Below, in pieces: positions 1-8,991 of a DNA stretch of 64,000 bases (the stretch's first letter is position 1; each line of letters begins with the position of its first letter). Below the pieces are notes generated by a model that saw only the letters and a list, made by a program, of their open reading frames with translations, did not search any database and was not told where the DNA came from. Both the position numbers and the translations under genes were made by a program. The DNA comes from Saccharomycopsis phalli (Eukaryota; Ascomycota; Saccharomycetes; Ascoideales; Saccharomycopsidaceae): NCBI GenBank assembly GCA_020342235.1, contig CP073214.1, forward strand, positions 2,046,001 to 2,110,000, in the 5' to 3' direction.

Positions 1-290
1 ATGCCTGGATAAAACTGTCTGAATGTACTGCTGGGTGTACTACTCACTGGATACTATTGCATGTACAATTGGATAAAGCAGACTGGATAAAACAAATTGG
101 ATATAAAACTGTTGGATGTACTGTTGGATAAAACAGACGGGATACAAAACTATTAGATGCACTGGTGGATAAAAACTGTCTGGAAACTGTTACATGTACT
201 GTCAAATACACTGTATGTACTGTCAAATACACTGTATGTACTATTGAATGTACCATTGTATGTACCATTGATTGTCATTTACACATCTTT
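1..290. repeat. Degenerate minisatellite-like tract
   Basis: Loose tandem array of short words such as CTGGATAAAACTG, TGTACTGTTGGAT and CAAATACACTGTATG; the last word occurs twice in direct succession near 205-245. Open frames across it are repetitive and are not taken as genes. It runs off the left edge, so its full extent is unknown. Confidence 0.6.
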
Positions 291-542
291 CTACACTGGC
301 AAATCTAGCTGCAATCACAAAAGGTACCCTCAACCAGCGTCCATGATTGAATAACTGAATTTGTAAATAACTAGCCTTGTCAAAACCCAAATGTCAACAG
401 CGTGGAATTAGTCTCCGCACCTCAATTGGTGTCATCACTAAACCTCACTAGACTTTTCACCAATGCTCATCTGGTACTCAATTGAATCCAAAGTCTCGAA
501 AAGAAAAATCAATATGCTGAAATGTATTCATCATACTTAAAG

Positions 543-765
543 TCTTGCCTGAGAGGATGCCATCGTCACGGATTCAATTCATTAGTGACAACCCTACGGC
601 AGGATACCGTGCTAGTACTAAGGCAAAAGCTCAGTTTGTCCCATACAAATTACCAGCTTACTCAAAACCCGCCTGCAATTTTCTACCATTCAAACGGTTT
701 TCTCTGAGCAACAAATATAGCGGCGCCCTAGTCTTTGCCAACAAGACCAACACATTTACAAGATG
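543..765 (+). mobile_element. SINE family A, incomplete diverged copy
   Basis: Sense-strand copy of the element at 2479-2797. It keeps the B-box region (GATTCAATTCA near 573), the shared words AGTGACAACCCTACGGCAG, GGTTTTCTCTGAGCAAC and TATAGCGGCGCC, and loses similarity after CTAGTCTT. The A-box part is missing on the left and the ATT tail on the right. Divergence from the better copy is clear by eye, so it is an older insertion. Confidence 0.7.
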
Positions 766-839
766 GCACAATTCTTCCTACACTTGAGATTCAGAAAACG
801 TGGCTAATACAAGTAATATTACTATTTGCATAACCAAAA

Positions 840-1460
840 TTAATACTTATTTTGGTATTGGCTATATTGTCTCTGGCAATACGGTTATTTGACAAATATA
901 TCTTCACTCAAGAACATCCTGTCCACATTGCTGTTGAAGTCCTTTGCCAGCCCTCATTCGGTTGGGATAAAAACTTCAATGTAAGCGGTCCTACTGTTGA
1001 CCCATTATACTTGTATCGCTTGTACAAGCCTGGTCGTCCTTTTCAAGTTTGACCACTCAATCTCACCATGTGCTGGAGAATCATGTTCCAACACGCTCCG
1101 ATAAAACTCTATAAGTTTGTAAACTGATTTTTGGTTGGAAACACTTTCCGCATGTTTCGTATTCCATCAGTGATGGAATTCGAGCTTCCAAGAGCTCTAG
1201 GCACCGGAGATCATGTATGATGGAAGGGCAGTGAGTCCACATCTTTTGCATTTTGGGTCGTCATTGCCAAATAGTTTGAGCAGTGAGCCGTCTGTGAGGC
1301 TTTTCCACTGACTAGTTGTGGTGTTAAACAGAAGATTGCCTTGGGCAAAATAAGACCTTTACTATGGTAATCGGGTCTACCTGGCGAGGTCAATGCGGCA
1401 ATAATACAACACAAATGGTATGCCTGGCTCCAGAGGAGATTAATACTGAACGTCCACAAT
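840..1460 (-). mobile_element. LINE-like family B, old copy (3' part)
   Basis: The minus-strand sense sequence matches the plus-strand copy at 33300-33846 over its coding-like end and 3' untranslated part. Shared words include GACGGCTC, ATCATACATGA, GAGCTCTTGGAAGCTC, AAAAATCAGT and ATCCTGTCCACATTGCTG. The 3' end near 840 has a degenerate tail rather than clean ATT repeats. A second copy fragment lies just upstream in sense (1685-1885). No reverse-transcriptase motif is visible, so the LINE label rests on structure. Confidence 0.6.
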
Positions 1461-1684
1461 TAGAACCATATCGCTATATACTTGTCGGAAGAATGCTACA
1501 CGTAAAAATTTCTAGTCGACAAGTGTGTTGCAACGAACAGTGTGCATTTGCCCGGACCCTTGTTGACCTTGGTCGCCTCTGATCCAGATTGTCTGAAGAA
1601 ACCCCACAACAGCTCTCGAATAGTTGTCTGGGATTGAACTCAATTTGAGCTGTTTTGTCGATTTCCATTTGTCGATTCATACTT

Positions 1685-1885
1685 GTGGTGTAAAACCTGG
1701 TGCCCTTTGAGTCTGACCATGGACTGGAGGATCATGTTCCAGACGTTCTGGTAAAATTCTACAACATGGACTTTTGGCAAATACTCTTTCAAGCGTGAGG
1801 GGTATCATGTGAGGAGTCTTGTATTTCATCAATGTGTGATGGAATTCGAGGGAGGAGGTGGCTCAAGTCACTACCAAAGATCTAG
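1685..1885 (-). mobile_element. LINE-like family B fragment
   Basis: Aligns with 1030-1205 of the neighbouring copy in the same orientation: AAACCTGGT, GGAGGATCATGTTCCAGACG, GTATTTCATCAATG and GATGGAATTCGAG. It covers only the region around the end of the coding-like part and lacks the 3' tail. Confidence 0.5.
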
Positions 1886-1894
1886 GCAAAAGCA

Positions 1895-2251
1895 CATTGC
1901 CTCTCCAATGCTCATTACCTTATATATTTAAAAGCTCTATTCGAAAGTTTTTGTCAATGTCAAATTCCTCGTCTAGAGAGTGTGACATCATTACAAACTT
2001 GTGCTCAGATATTTAGTTCGTTATACATGTGTTTTGTTCCTTTGTAATTGAATAATCGGAACATAGTGATGATTGAATTGATCTTTTTTGATGATCTTTT
2101 AACTACGGAAGTATTCCCTTGTAAGAGTCTATCGTCATGAGTTTCACATTACGTTACAACTGCATGTTGTGCATGCTGTGCCATTCCGTGAGTAATTCCA
2201 ACATAGAATAGCTCCTCCGCTATAGATGTCTTGTGGTTTTCAACCTCAGCA
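1895..2251 (-). mobile_element. LTR fragment, TGTTGAGG family, old
   Basis: Shares a long alignment with 16935-17362: AATGCTCATT, AGTGTGACATC.TTACAAACTT, CTCAGATATTTAGTT, AATAATCGGAAC and a terminal TTTTCAACCTCA.CA. The terminal word is the same as the ends of the 90-bp element at 32956-33045. Fossil solo or partial LTR; broken and diverged. Confidence 0.6.
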
Positions 2252-2267
2252 GGTTTTTATCACTACT

Positions 2268-2365
2268 TAGCAGCACCGTCCTTAGTCTTTGACAGCAAAG
2301 TATAAATTCCATCTGGGAGCCAAGTATAGCTATAGTCTTAAATAAATATTATTATTATTTTATAA
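2268..2365 (+). mobile_element. SINE family A, 3'-end fragment
   Basis: Matches the 3' half of the element at 2479-2797 in opposite orientation: GCAGCACCGTCCTTAGTCTT, GGAGCCAAGTATAGCTATAG and AAATAAATATTATTATTATT. The two copies form an imperfect inverted repeat about 115 bp apart. It abuts the LTR fragment ending at 2251. Confidence 0.75.
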
Positions 2366-2729
2366 CGATCTTTAGTTACAGTTCCGCTATCCTGGTTACT
2401 CCAGTCACATGACTTGTCAACAGGTATAGGCTGTCACAATATTTTAGCTTAAAAATTGCTCCCCAGCACTGGCACTGTTTCATATTATTATTATTATTAT
2501 TTTATTTAAGGCTATAGCTATACTTCGGCTCCAGAGAGATTGATATTTCACCGTCTAAGACTAGGGACGGCGCCGCTATATATGTTGCTCAGAGAAAACC
2601 CTTCAAGTGGGTAGAAAAACTCCAAGCGGGATTTTAGTATTTGTGCTGGTAATTTGTGCATGGGGCAGGCTGTGAGTTTTCGCCGCGGGTACTAGCTCGG
2701 TAGCCTGCCGTAGGGTTGTCACTAAGCAT

Positions 2730-2741
2730 CGAATTGAACCC
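2730..2741 (-). promoter_or_regulatory. Pol III B box of the SINE
   Basis: Minus-strand GGGTTCAATTCG contains GGTTCAATTC, one base off the B-box consensus GGTTCGANTCC. The copy at 543-765 keeps a related GATTCAATTCA. Confidence 0.7.
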
Positions 2742-2772
2742 GTGACGGTGCCTTCCTATCAGGCGGGATGAA

Positions 2773-2784
2773 CAACTGCGCCAA
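2773..2784 (-). promoter_or_regulatory. Pol III A box of the SINE
   Basis: Minus-strand TTGGCGCAGTTG matches the tRNA A-box consensus TRGCNNAGTGG apart from one base. It lies 31 bases upstream of the B box at 2741-2730. Confidence 0.7.
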
Positions 2785-2804
2785 ACGTGACAACCCTGCA
2801 CTGT

Positions 2805-3540
2805 GTAACGGGCAATCCTCGGTACCTCTCCTCTGGAGTATAGAAGGTACACGTGAATGGCACGTGAATGCATACAACATGCAATGAACAACAGGAAGAG
2901 GACCGGGCTTGTGGGTGAACAAGGTATAACCCTTGTGAAGATACGTCTTTAGGTCACGTACATCAAGATACCGGTATACTCTTTCCTATTAAGGATAAAG
3001 AAGGTCTAGGCCGTCCTAAAAGGGATTCTGACGCCTTTACCAGACGCAAGTCAATGGCACACCGCCACCATATAGAATAATATAAATAGCTGGGAAACCT
3101 GCTATGAAGCTAACTCACTTTGGAAGAAATTCCATCTTAGCTTATTATAACCAACATTATTGTAAGTTCCTCTATCCCCTCGGAATAGTTATTTTATAGA
3201 GGTAATATTGAATATCCTGGCGATTTAGGATATTGAATGTTACACACTGTTTCATATATCACGGTCTAATTTGTTGCTACCAATTATATTTTAGCTCATT
3301 TAGTATCCGCGAAACATACATATTGTTATGATACATGTTTTAAGTTTTATGGCTTTTGGCAATACTGAAGGCTATCCACCATTGAATTATTTTCAGTAAG
3401 GCACAATGGTTTGACATTTGGCATATGTGGTATGCAAAGGGCATCAAGCGCAGGAAGTATCCATGAGTCACGACCAATTAACAAAATAAATAAGTATTTA
3501 TATACCATGTTGAAAGACCACATTTACATTCAATTATTCA
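2805..3540. other. Intergenic; promoter of the secreted-protein gene
   Basis: No coding potential recognised. It contains AATATAAATAG near 3078 and TATATA about 43 bp before the ATG at 3541, a plausible TATA element. A GTAAGT word lies near 3160, but no upstream coding exon could be paired with it. Confidence 0.5.
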
Positions 3541-4566
3541 ATGAATTCATCAGCCATCCTCAATATCCTTTTAGCCGTGTTCTTTTTGGAGTTTACTGCC
3601 GCAAGTCCATTTAGTTTCTCAAATGATAATCAACATCTTGTCACTAGAGATCAAGGCGAGATTGAGAAATTACTTGATGGATCATGGTGCACTGGAGAAA
3701 ATGCGCCTAAGCTGACAAGAGTATTAAACGGTCCTGAAGGATGTTCCGTTGAGCAGGTCAAAGACATTATGCTTTCCTTTGCCTATAATAAACAACTTGA
3801 GAACATTTTCATTAAAAGCTTGTCGAGAGATCCATACAAGGATAATGCTCCAAGTTCAAGTTTGGATTTTACTCGTTTCAGATCAGTGGATCAAATCAGG
3901 TTGTTGTTTTCCGCACAATCCGACCTTTGGGACGACAGATACATTAAAGAATACTGGAGACGGGGCGACATGTATGCGCCAGAATATGCCATCGTAAACC
4001 ATTCTAAGGAATTTTCGTCCCTCAGTCCACAATGCTATGAAGTTCTGGAAGAATCTTGGACCAGATTCAAGGAGTACCAGAAATTGGAAGAATTCAAGAA
4101 AAACAATCAGCTCAGTAAACTGCAGATTTCCCGGATGGAAACATTAATTAAGAAGGGCACCAAAGATGGTATTCTGAGAAAAATCATCCAGGACTATGTG
4201 AAGGCCGTTAAGGAACACTTTATTTACGGGGGACAGCTCGATGCGCGTCTGTGGATTAATAGTAAAGTCAAATTTGGAAAGTTATACAACTATAAAGAAA
4301 TGAAAAAGGCAGTGCATCAAACTAAACATTACTTTTATTTGGGAAACATTGTGCCGCAACCAGACGGCAAGTATCGGTGTGATATAAATGAATTAAGGAT
4401 AGTGTACAAAGTTTTAAGCAAATCAACAATTATGAAGGAACATAATATTGTCCATCCCCAACGTGTCCCAGTTCACTCGCTAAAAGATGGACAGTGCTCG
4501 CCTAATTTCCAAGTCAATTATGAAATGGATTACTGTTTCCCTTCTTATGACAACAGCTGCTCTTGA
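3541..4566 (+). CDS. Secreted protein of unknown family, 341 aa
   Basis: I do not recognise this protein. It begins with a clear signal peptide (MNSSAILNILLAVFFLEFTAA, cleavage probably near residue 21-22), followed by a soluble, charged chain without further membrane segments or a GPI signal, so it is probably secreted. It has seven cysteines (near residues 49, 68, 165, 284, 323, 333 and 340), three of them in the last 20 residues, suggesting disulfide bonding. Residues about 175-230 are lysine-rich and look helical (KKNNQLSKLQISRMETLIKK). The ATG at 3541 follows a TATATA near 3498. The gene is isolated between mobile-element sequence on both sides and is AT-rich. A lineage-restricted secreted protein is the cautious reading; a toxin or effector role would be speculation. 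Confidence 0.75.
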   Translation: MNSSAILNILLAVFFLEFTAASPFSFSNDNQHLVTRDQGEIEKLLDGSWCTGENAPKLTRVLNGPEGCSVEQVKDIMLSFAYNKQLENIFIKSLSRDPYKDNAPSSSLDFTRFRSVDQIRLLFSAQSDLWDDRYIKEYWRRGDMYAPEYAIVNHSKEFSSLSPQCYEVLEESWTRFKEYQKLEEFKKNNQLSKLQISRMETLIKKGTKDGILRKIIQDYVKAVKEHFIYGGQLDARLWINSKVKFGKLYNYKEMKKAVHQTKHYFYLGNIVPQPDGKYRCDINELRIVYKVLSKSTIMKEHNIVHPQRVPVHSLKDGQCSPNFQVNYEMDYCFPSYDNSCS

Positions 4567-4612
4567 TGGCATATAATCAATAAATTAGCTGGACTAAATA
4601 TACAGGGAAATT

Positions 4613-4987
4613 TTGAAATGTACTATTATATATCAACCGTATGCAAGCCCCAATAACCCCATTGAAAAGAGCATAAACACCCAGATTAAATTAGGAGTCG
4701 CAAGCAATGAACTACATACGTATCTCCTCATCAAAGAGACCCTAATGGCCCTTAACATCAGTATTCCCTACCAAAGATCATTTGGAGACGTTTTCTCAAG
4801 AATCAATGCGAGGGTGGAACAATAAATTCAACATCAGACTGAACCTGGCCCAATACAAATGGCCCCGCTGAGATAAGGGAAAATTTCTGTCCTAAAAGAG
4901 GCTACAGAGAAATAGGTGATCAATGAATGGCAAGAGCTTATTGACTCCAATGAGATCCGTCTCCCGACTCATTACAAGATGCTACGC
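4613..4987 (+). mobile_element. Retroelement coding relic (fossil)
   Basis: A coding-like remnant. Part of it (around 4740-4825) resembles in sequence a remnant near 63595-63680 at the other end of the window, so both derive from one repeated family. The family is not identified; a gag-like part of an LTR element is a guess from context. Broken and old. It is interrupted by the LINE-like insertion at 4999-5175, and its sequence appears to resume after that insertion. Confidence 0.4.
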
Positions 4988-4998
4988 AAAGGCTCAAT

Positions 4999-5175
4999 AA
5001 TAATAATAATATTTATTTTTGTATTTAGCTATATATTGTCTCCGGCAATACGATTATTCGACAGATATATTTTCACTCAGGAACATCCTGAGGCAGCATT
5101 GCTGTTGAAGAAAACCCTTTGTCAACCCTCGTTTGGTTGCTTGGGATTAAAAACTTCAATGGGGGCAGTTATATT
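4999..5175 (-). mobile_element. LINE-like family B, 5'-truncated insertion with TSD
   Basis: Minus-strand sense copy of about 177 bp ending in AAATACAAAAATAAAT plus ATT repeats (left edge on the plus strand). It is flanked by an 11-bp direct repeat, AAAGGCTCAAT (4988-4998 and 5176-5186). It is nearly identical over its length to 59692-60009. Severe 5' truncation, a fixed 3' end with simple-repeat tail and a long target duplication are hallmarks of target-primed reverse transcription. It sits inside the retroelement relic that starts at 4613, so it is younger than that relic. Confidence 0.8.
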
Positions 5176-5186
5176 AAAGGCTCAAT

Positions 5187-5511
5187 TCAAGTGACTACTG
5201 AAAAGTCAGAATTACTACCTTCAGAGGCCCTAGTTGGACCTAAGCGAATGATCAGCAATATCAATCAACAACTCAGAAACCAAAGCTTAGTTTCACATAA
5301 AACAAAGACGTTGCGCCGCACTGCTGAACAAATAAGGTACACAATTCATCTCATACCAGGAATCCCGTCATTGTAAAACTTTTATGAATATAAAATCACA
5401 ATTCCCCACGTCAACTCTCACTTCAAACCATAATCATATCTCCAATATACCAACACACTACAATCTGCTACACACACAACAAAACTATTTTCTTCCATAT
5501 ACGATTGCAAA
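5187..5511. other. Intergenic: rest of relic and TUB1 3' flank
   Basis: Continues the retroelement relic on the right of the LINE-like insertion to about 5375, followed by the 3' flank of the alpha-tubulin gene. Nothing else recognised. Confidence 0.4.
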
Positions 5512-6951
5512 CTAATACTCGTCATCCTCCATACTGTCGGCCCCGACCTCAATGTAGTCTCTTTCCAAAGCAGCCAAATCCTCTCTGGCCTCGTTGAACT
5601 CACCTTCCTCCATTCCTTCGCCCACAAACCAGTGGACAAACGCACGCTTCGAGTACATGAGGTCAAACTTCTTGTCGATTCTGTTCCAGGCCTCACTGAT
5701 GGCAGTGGTGTTGGACAACATGCACACGGCCCGGTTGGCTGGAGCAAGTTCGGACGACGCTGGAACCGATGGTGGCTCGTAGCAGATTCCAATCTTGAAT
5801 GGAGCAGGACACCAGTCGACGATCTGCACCGTTTTCTTCGACTTGACCTGCACAACCGCGCTCTGGACGTCTCTAGTCACCACATCACCACGGTACAACA
5901 AACAAGTGGCCATGTACTTCCCAAGTCGTGGATCGCACTTGACCATTTGGTTACCAGGCTCAAAACAGCCGTTGGTGATCTCAGACACAGAGTTGGCCTC
6001 GTGCAAGGACTTGGCCTTGGAGCTGATTGGCCCGTACGACACCAATGGGAAATGGATTCGTGGGTATGGCACCAAGTTGGTCTGGAACTCATTCAAGTCG
6101 ACGTTCAACGACCCGTCAAATCGAAGCGACGCAGTCACAGACGACACAGTTTGAGCAATCAAGGCGTTCAATGAGCCAAAGTCCGGCCGGGCAATATCCA
6201 AATTGCGTCGGCACATGTCGTAAATCGCATCGTTGTCCACCATAAATGTCACGTCAGAGTGCTCCAAGGTCGAGTGTGTGGTCAAGACGGTGTTGTAAGG
6301 CTCAACAACCGAGGTAGATACCTGTGGTGCTGGGTAAACTGCAAACTCCAACTTGGCCTTTTTGCCGTAGTCGGCGGACAATTGCTCCAACAACAACGAT
6401 CCTAAACCAGAACCGGTTCCTCCGCCAAGCGAGTGGTTGAAAATAAACCCTTGCAACCCGTCGCACTGGTCGGCCATCTTTCTCAATCTGTCCAAGATTG
6501 GCTCCAACAACTCCTTGCCGACAGTGAAATGGCCTCTGGCATAGTTGTTTGCTGCATCCTCCTTGCCGTTGATCAATTGCTCTGGATGGAAGAGATCCTT
6601 GTACTGCCCGGTCTTGATTTCGTCAATGATGTTTGGCTCCAAGTCCACATACAACGTTCGCGGAACATATTTGCCCGAACCGGTCTCAGAGAAAAACGTC
6701 GAGAATCCTTCCTCTGATCCCTTTGGCTTGCTCAACCCCTCGCACAAGTATCCATCTGGTCGTATACCATGTTCCAACGAGTAGAGCTCCCAACAGGCGT
6801 TTCCAATTTGACAACCAGCTTGCCCAACTATGCTGTTAGTAAAGGCGGCTCACGGAAATCCGACAACAAACTTGCCAGTGGGTCAAGTTTCCCAGGCAAA
6901 TCATGTCGATCATTGATCCTACTCACCGTTAATACTGATGACTTCTCTCAT
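5512..6951 (-). CDS. TUB1: Alpha-tubulin
   Basis: Alpha subunit of the tubulin heterodimer that builds spindle and cytoplasmic microtubules. Two exons: exon 1 at 6927-6951 encodes MREVISIN plus the first base of the next codon, and exon 2 at 5512-6827 encodes the rest. The joined protein is 446 aa, the normal length. It shows [16 protein letters not shown] at the N-terminus, the GTP-binding tubulin signature [18 protein letters not shown], and an acidic C-terminus ending in tyrosine (EDDEY), as in detyrosinatable alpha-tubulins. The intron position matches that known for S. cerevisiae TUB1. It is transcribed away from the PGA3-like gene across a shared 458-bp promoter region. Confidence 0.97.
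6828..6926 (-). other. TUB1 intron, 99 nt
   Basis: On the minus strand the donor is G|GTGAGT directly after AAC G (6926 downward). The acceptor is CATAG|TT ending at 6828, with a perfect TACTAAC branch site 6 nt before the AG. Splicing restores [12 protein letters not shown], the invariant tubulin N-terminus. Confidence 0.95.
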
Positions 6952-7409
6952 TGCTTAATTATAGGTATCAAAAATTACAATGATTAAAGCGTAGTACAGA
7001 AAAAAAATGTGATTTTTGTTGTGGTTTGTTTGTTTACGTTAGCATAAGACCATCACGTGGAAAAACGCACCGGGCATGTGTATTACACGTGGGAATGCAT
7101 ATGGCCAGGGGGCCGGGTAAAAATGACAAGGTATCCCACTGCATTTGACACGTAGCGTTGTAATGGAAAGTACGCCATTTGCATTTTTGCCAGTCCGGCG
7201 TTGTCACGTGACACTGTATCCCGTTGGGCCGTGGTGTAACATATAAACTTTACACCACTGTCTTGGACAGAGTCTCAGACCATTTCAATACCAAATCGAA
7301 TCTGGCACTAATATTTGTAGGTCTTTGATCATGGTCGGGATACATCATCTCGCATAACTGTGCATGGGAATTATATTTTCACTGGGACATTCGGTTGGAC
7401 ATATTGACC
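6952..7409. promoter_or_regulatory. Divergent TUB1 / PGA3-like promoter with three CACGTG boxes
   Basis: 458 bp between two divergent starts. CACGTG E-boxes lie at 7054-7059, 7086-7091 and 7205-7210. These are potential Cbf1/Pho4-type bHLH sites; which factor binds is not decidable here. ACATATAAAC near 7239 is a possible TATA element for the plus-strand gene. Confidence 0.6.
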
Positions 7410-8297
7410 ATGCCAGAAAAGAAAAAGGAGAATATAATAGACACGCCGTTGCATGGGATATATATTCCCATTTTTTTCATCTTGTTTGGCACCGCATTTT
7501 TCGGGCTAGATAAGTTGGTGTATGGAGCTGGGCTTGTTGTGTTGCTTGTAGGATACCGAGTGATTGTTCAAAATTTTTTCCAAGGTGGAAAGAAGTTGAA
7601 GAAGGACCGATTTGAGCCGTTTGAGTTGATTGAGCAGACGATCATCAGCCGGGACACTGCGATTTACCGGTTCAAGTTGAAGGACGAGGAGAGCATTGAG
7701 GTTCCACTTGGGCACCATCTTGCTTGTAAGTTTGATTTGGCTGACGAGGAGGACGGGGAGACACAAAAGGAGGTTGTACGATACTACACGCCGATTTCCA
7801 ACAAGTATGACAAGGGTTTTTTTGACATTTTGGTAAAGTCGTATCCTACTGGGAGTGTTTCCAAGAAGTTTGCTGGGTTGCAAGTGCACCAGAATGTGGA
7901 GTTCAAAGGGCCGGTGGGACGATTCCCAAGCGAGCAGTTTCTTACGGAGGACCACTGTGAGGAGAAGACGGTTGTTTTGATTGCTGGAGGCTCGGGGATC
8001 AGTCCATTTTTGCGGATCTTGATTGAGTCGCCCATGACCATGAAGTTTAAGTTGGTGTACTATTCCAAGAGTGAGAAGGATGTGTTGCTCAAGGACGAGA
8101 TTGATGAGGTGGACAAGTTTAAGGAGAGTTTGGATGTAGTGTATCAGGTTGGGATGTTGACGGAGGAGAATTTGGGAGCTGAGGTTGGGGGAATTGATCG
8201 GGGGTCGTCGGTGTTGGTTTGCGGGCCACCTGAGTTTCGGAAGGAGGCACAGAGGGTTATGGAGGAGAAGGGGTTTAGCGAGGTGTTTGTGTTTTAG
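7410..8297 (+). CDS. PGA3: PGA3/AIM33-like membrane NADH-dependent reductase
   Basis: Flavin reductase of the cytochrome b5 reductase fold. The 295-aa protein matches the S. cerevisiae Pga3/Aim33 layout: N-terminal HGIYIP followed by two membrane segments (residues about 17-50), then the FAD-binding domain with QTIISRDTAIYRFKL, the RYYTPIS flavin motif and KSYPTGSVSKKFAGL. It continues with GPVGRF, the NAD-binding VLIAGGSGISP, the CGPP motif and the terminal VFVF. It probably acts on the ER or another cytoplasmic membrane face, passing electrons from NADH to an unknown acceptor. The first ATG of the frame is at 7410. A 134-nt uninterrupted purine tract begins right after the stop. Family assignment is firm; PGA3 versus AIM33 orthology is not. 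Confidence 0.85.
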   Translation: MPEKKKENIIDTPLHGIYIPIFFILFGTAFFGLDKLVYGAGLVVLLVGYRVIVQNFFQGGKKLKKDRFEPFELIEQTIISRDTAIYRFKLKDEESIEVPLGHHLACKFDLADEEDGETQKEVVRYYTPISNKYDKGFFDILVKSYPTGSVSKKFAGLQVHQNVEFKGPVGRFPSEQFLTEDHCEEKTVVLIAGGSGISPFLRILIESPMTMKFKLVYYSKSEKDVLLKDEIDEVDKFKESLDVVYQVGMLTEENLGAEVGGIDRGSSVLVCGPPEFRKEAQRVMEEKGFSEVFVF

Positions 8298-8431
8298 AGG
8301 GGAGGGAAGAGAGAGAGGGAAGAGAGAGAGAGGGAGGGAAGAAAGAGAGAGAGGGAGGGAAGAAAGAGAGAGGGAGGGAAGAAAGAGAGGGAGGGAGGGA
8401 AGAGAGAGGGAGGGAAGAGAGAGAGAGGGAG
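8298..8431 (+). repeat. Homopurine minisatellite directly after PGA3-like stop
   Basis: Every base from 8298 to 8431 is A or G. It is built from GGGAGGGAAGAAAGAGAGAG-like units of variable length. A mirror-rich polypurine tract of this size could adopt triplex DNA. It would form the start of the 3' UTR, read purine-sense. Confidence 0.9.
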
Positions 8432-8991
8432 TGTGTGATTCAAGAGTATGCTAACATTATAGTTTTTCTACACATAGTTTATTCGATATCCACCCCAATT
8501 GTAGTCACCTGAACCACTCAAGTGTCATATGACCACCATTTTACTCGCCTGGTCACTCAATTGTTGACACTCATTCTCATTGACACTCATTCTTGGTCAC
8601 TCAATTGTTGACACTCTCAGCAAATCACGTGACCGCATGGTATAGCCAACAACACACGACTCACCAACCATCAACACTTATCCGACTCCAAAAAACTCCA
8701 ATACAATACCCAGCCATCGATGATTAAACAGTCCATGGACGATTGCCCGCACATTCGTAGACAACTCACGGTACAAATTCCCAAATGGGAAGTAGCCATT
8801 TGAGAGTGACTAGAAAGCCGTACAAAGCCCAGTAGCCATATTGTATATATAAGCAACTCCCAGACGCCTCCGTACACCAGCACAGGAACCCCGCCAGCAC
8901 AAGACCCGGCCAGTGTTTCTGGAGAATGCACCGTTGCTGAGATTTCAGTGACTCCGCATCGAGACCCCACACCGATTTCTGTTTTCGCCAA
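8432..8991. other. Intergenic; promoter of Zn-cluster gene 1
   Basis: It holds a short degenerate direct repeat at about 8540-8620 (CACTCAATTGTTGACACTC twice), a CACGTG box at 8626-8631, and TGTATATATAAGC near 8842 as a plausible TATA about 150 bp before the ATG. Confidence 0.5.

Larger units (their letters stand above)
2479..2797 (-). mobile_element. tRNA-derived SINE, full-looking copy
   Basis: Read on the minus strand, the element starts with an 11-base word (AGGGTTGTCAC) whose inverted copy (GTGACAACCCT) closes a tRNA-like head of about 74 nt (2718-2791). The head holds an A box, TTGGCGCAGTTG (2784-2773), and a B box, GGGTTCAATTCG (2741-2730), at normal tRNA spacing. A roughly 200-bp body follows, then AAATAAAATAATAATAAT as the 3' tail. 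A 7-bp direct repeat, GCACTGT (2472-2478 and 2798-2804), flanks it. A tRNA-derived head with a 3' simple-repeat tail and target duplication is the definition of a SINE. The parent tRNA is unclear because the anticodon arm is degenerate. Confidence 0.8.
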
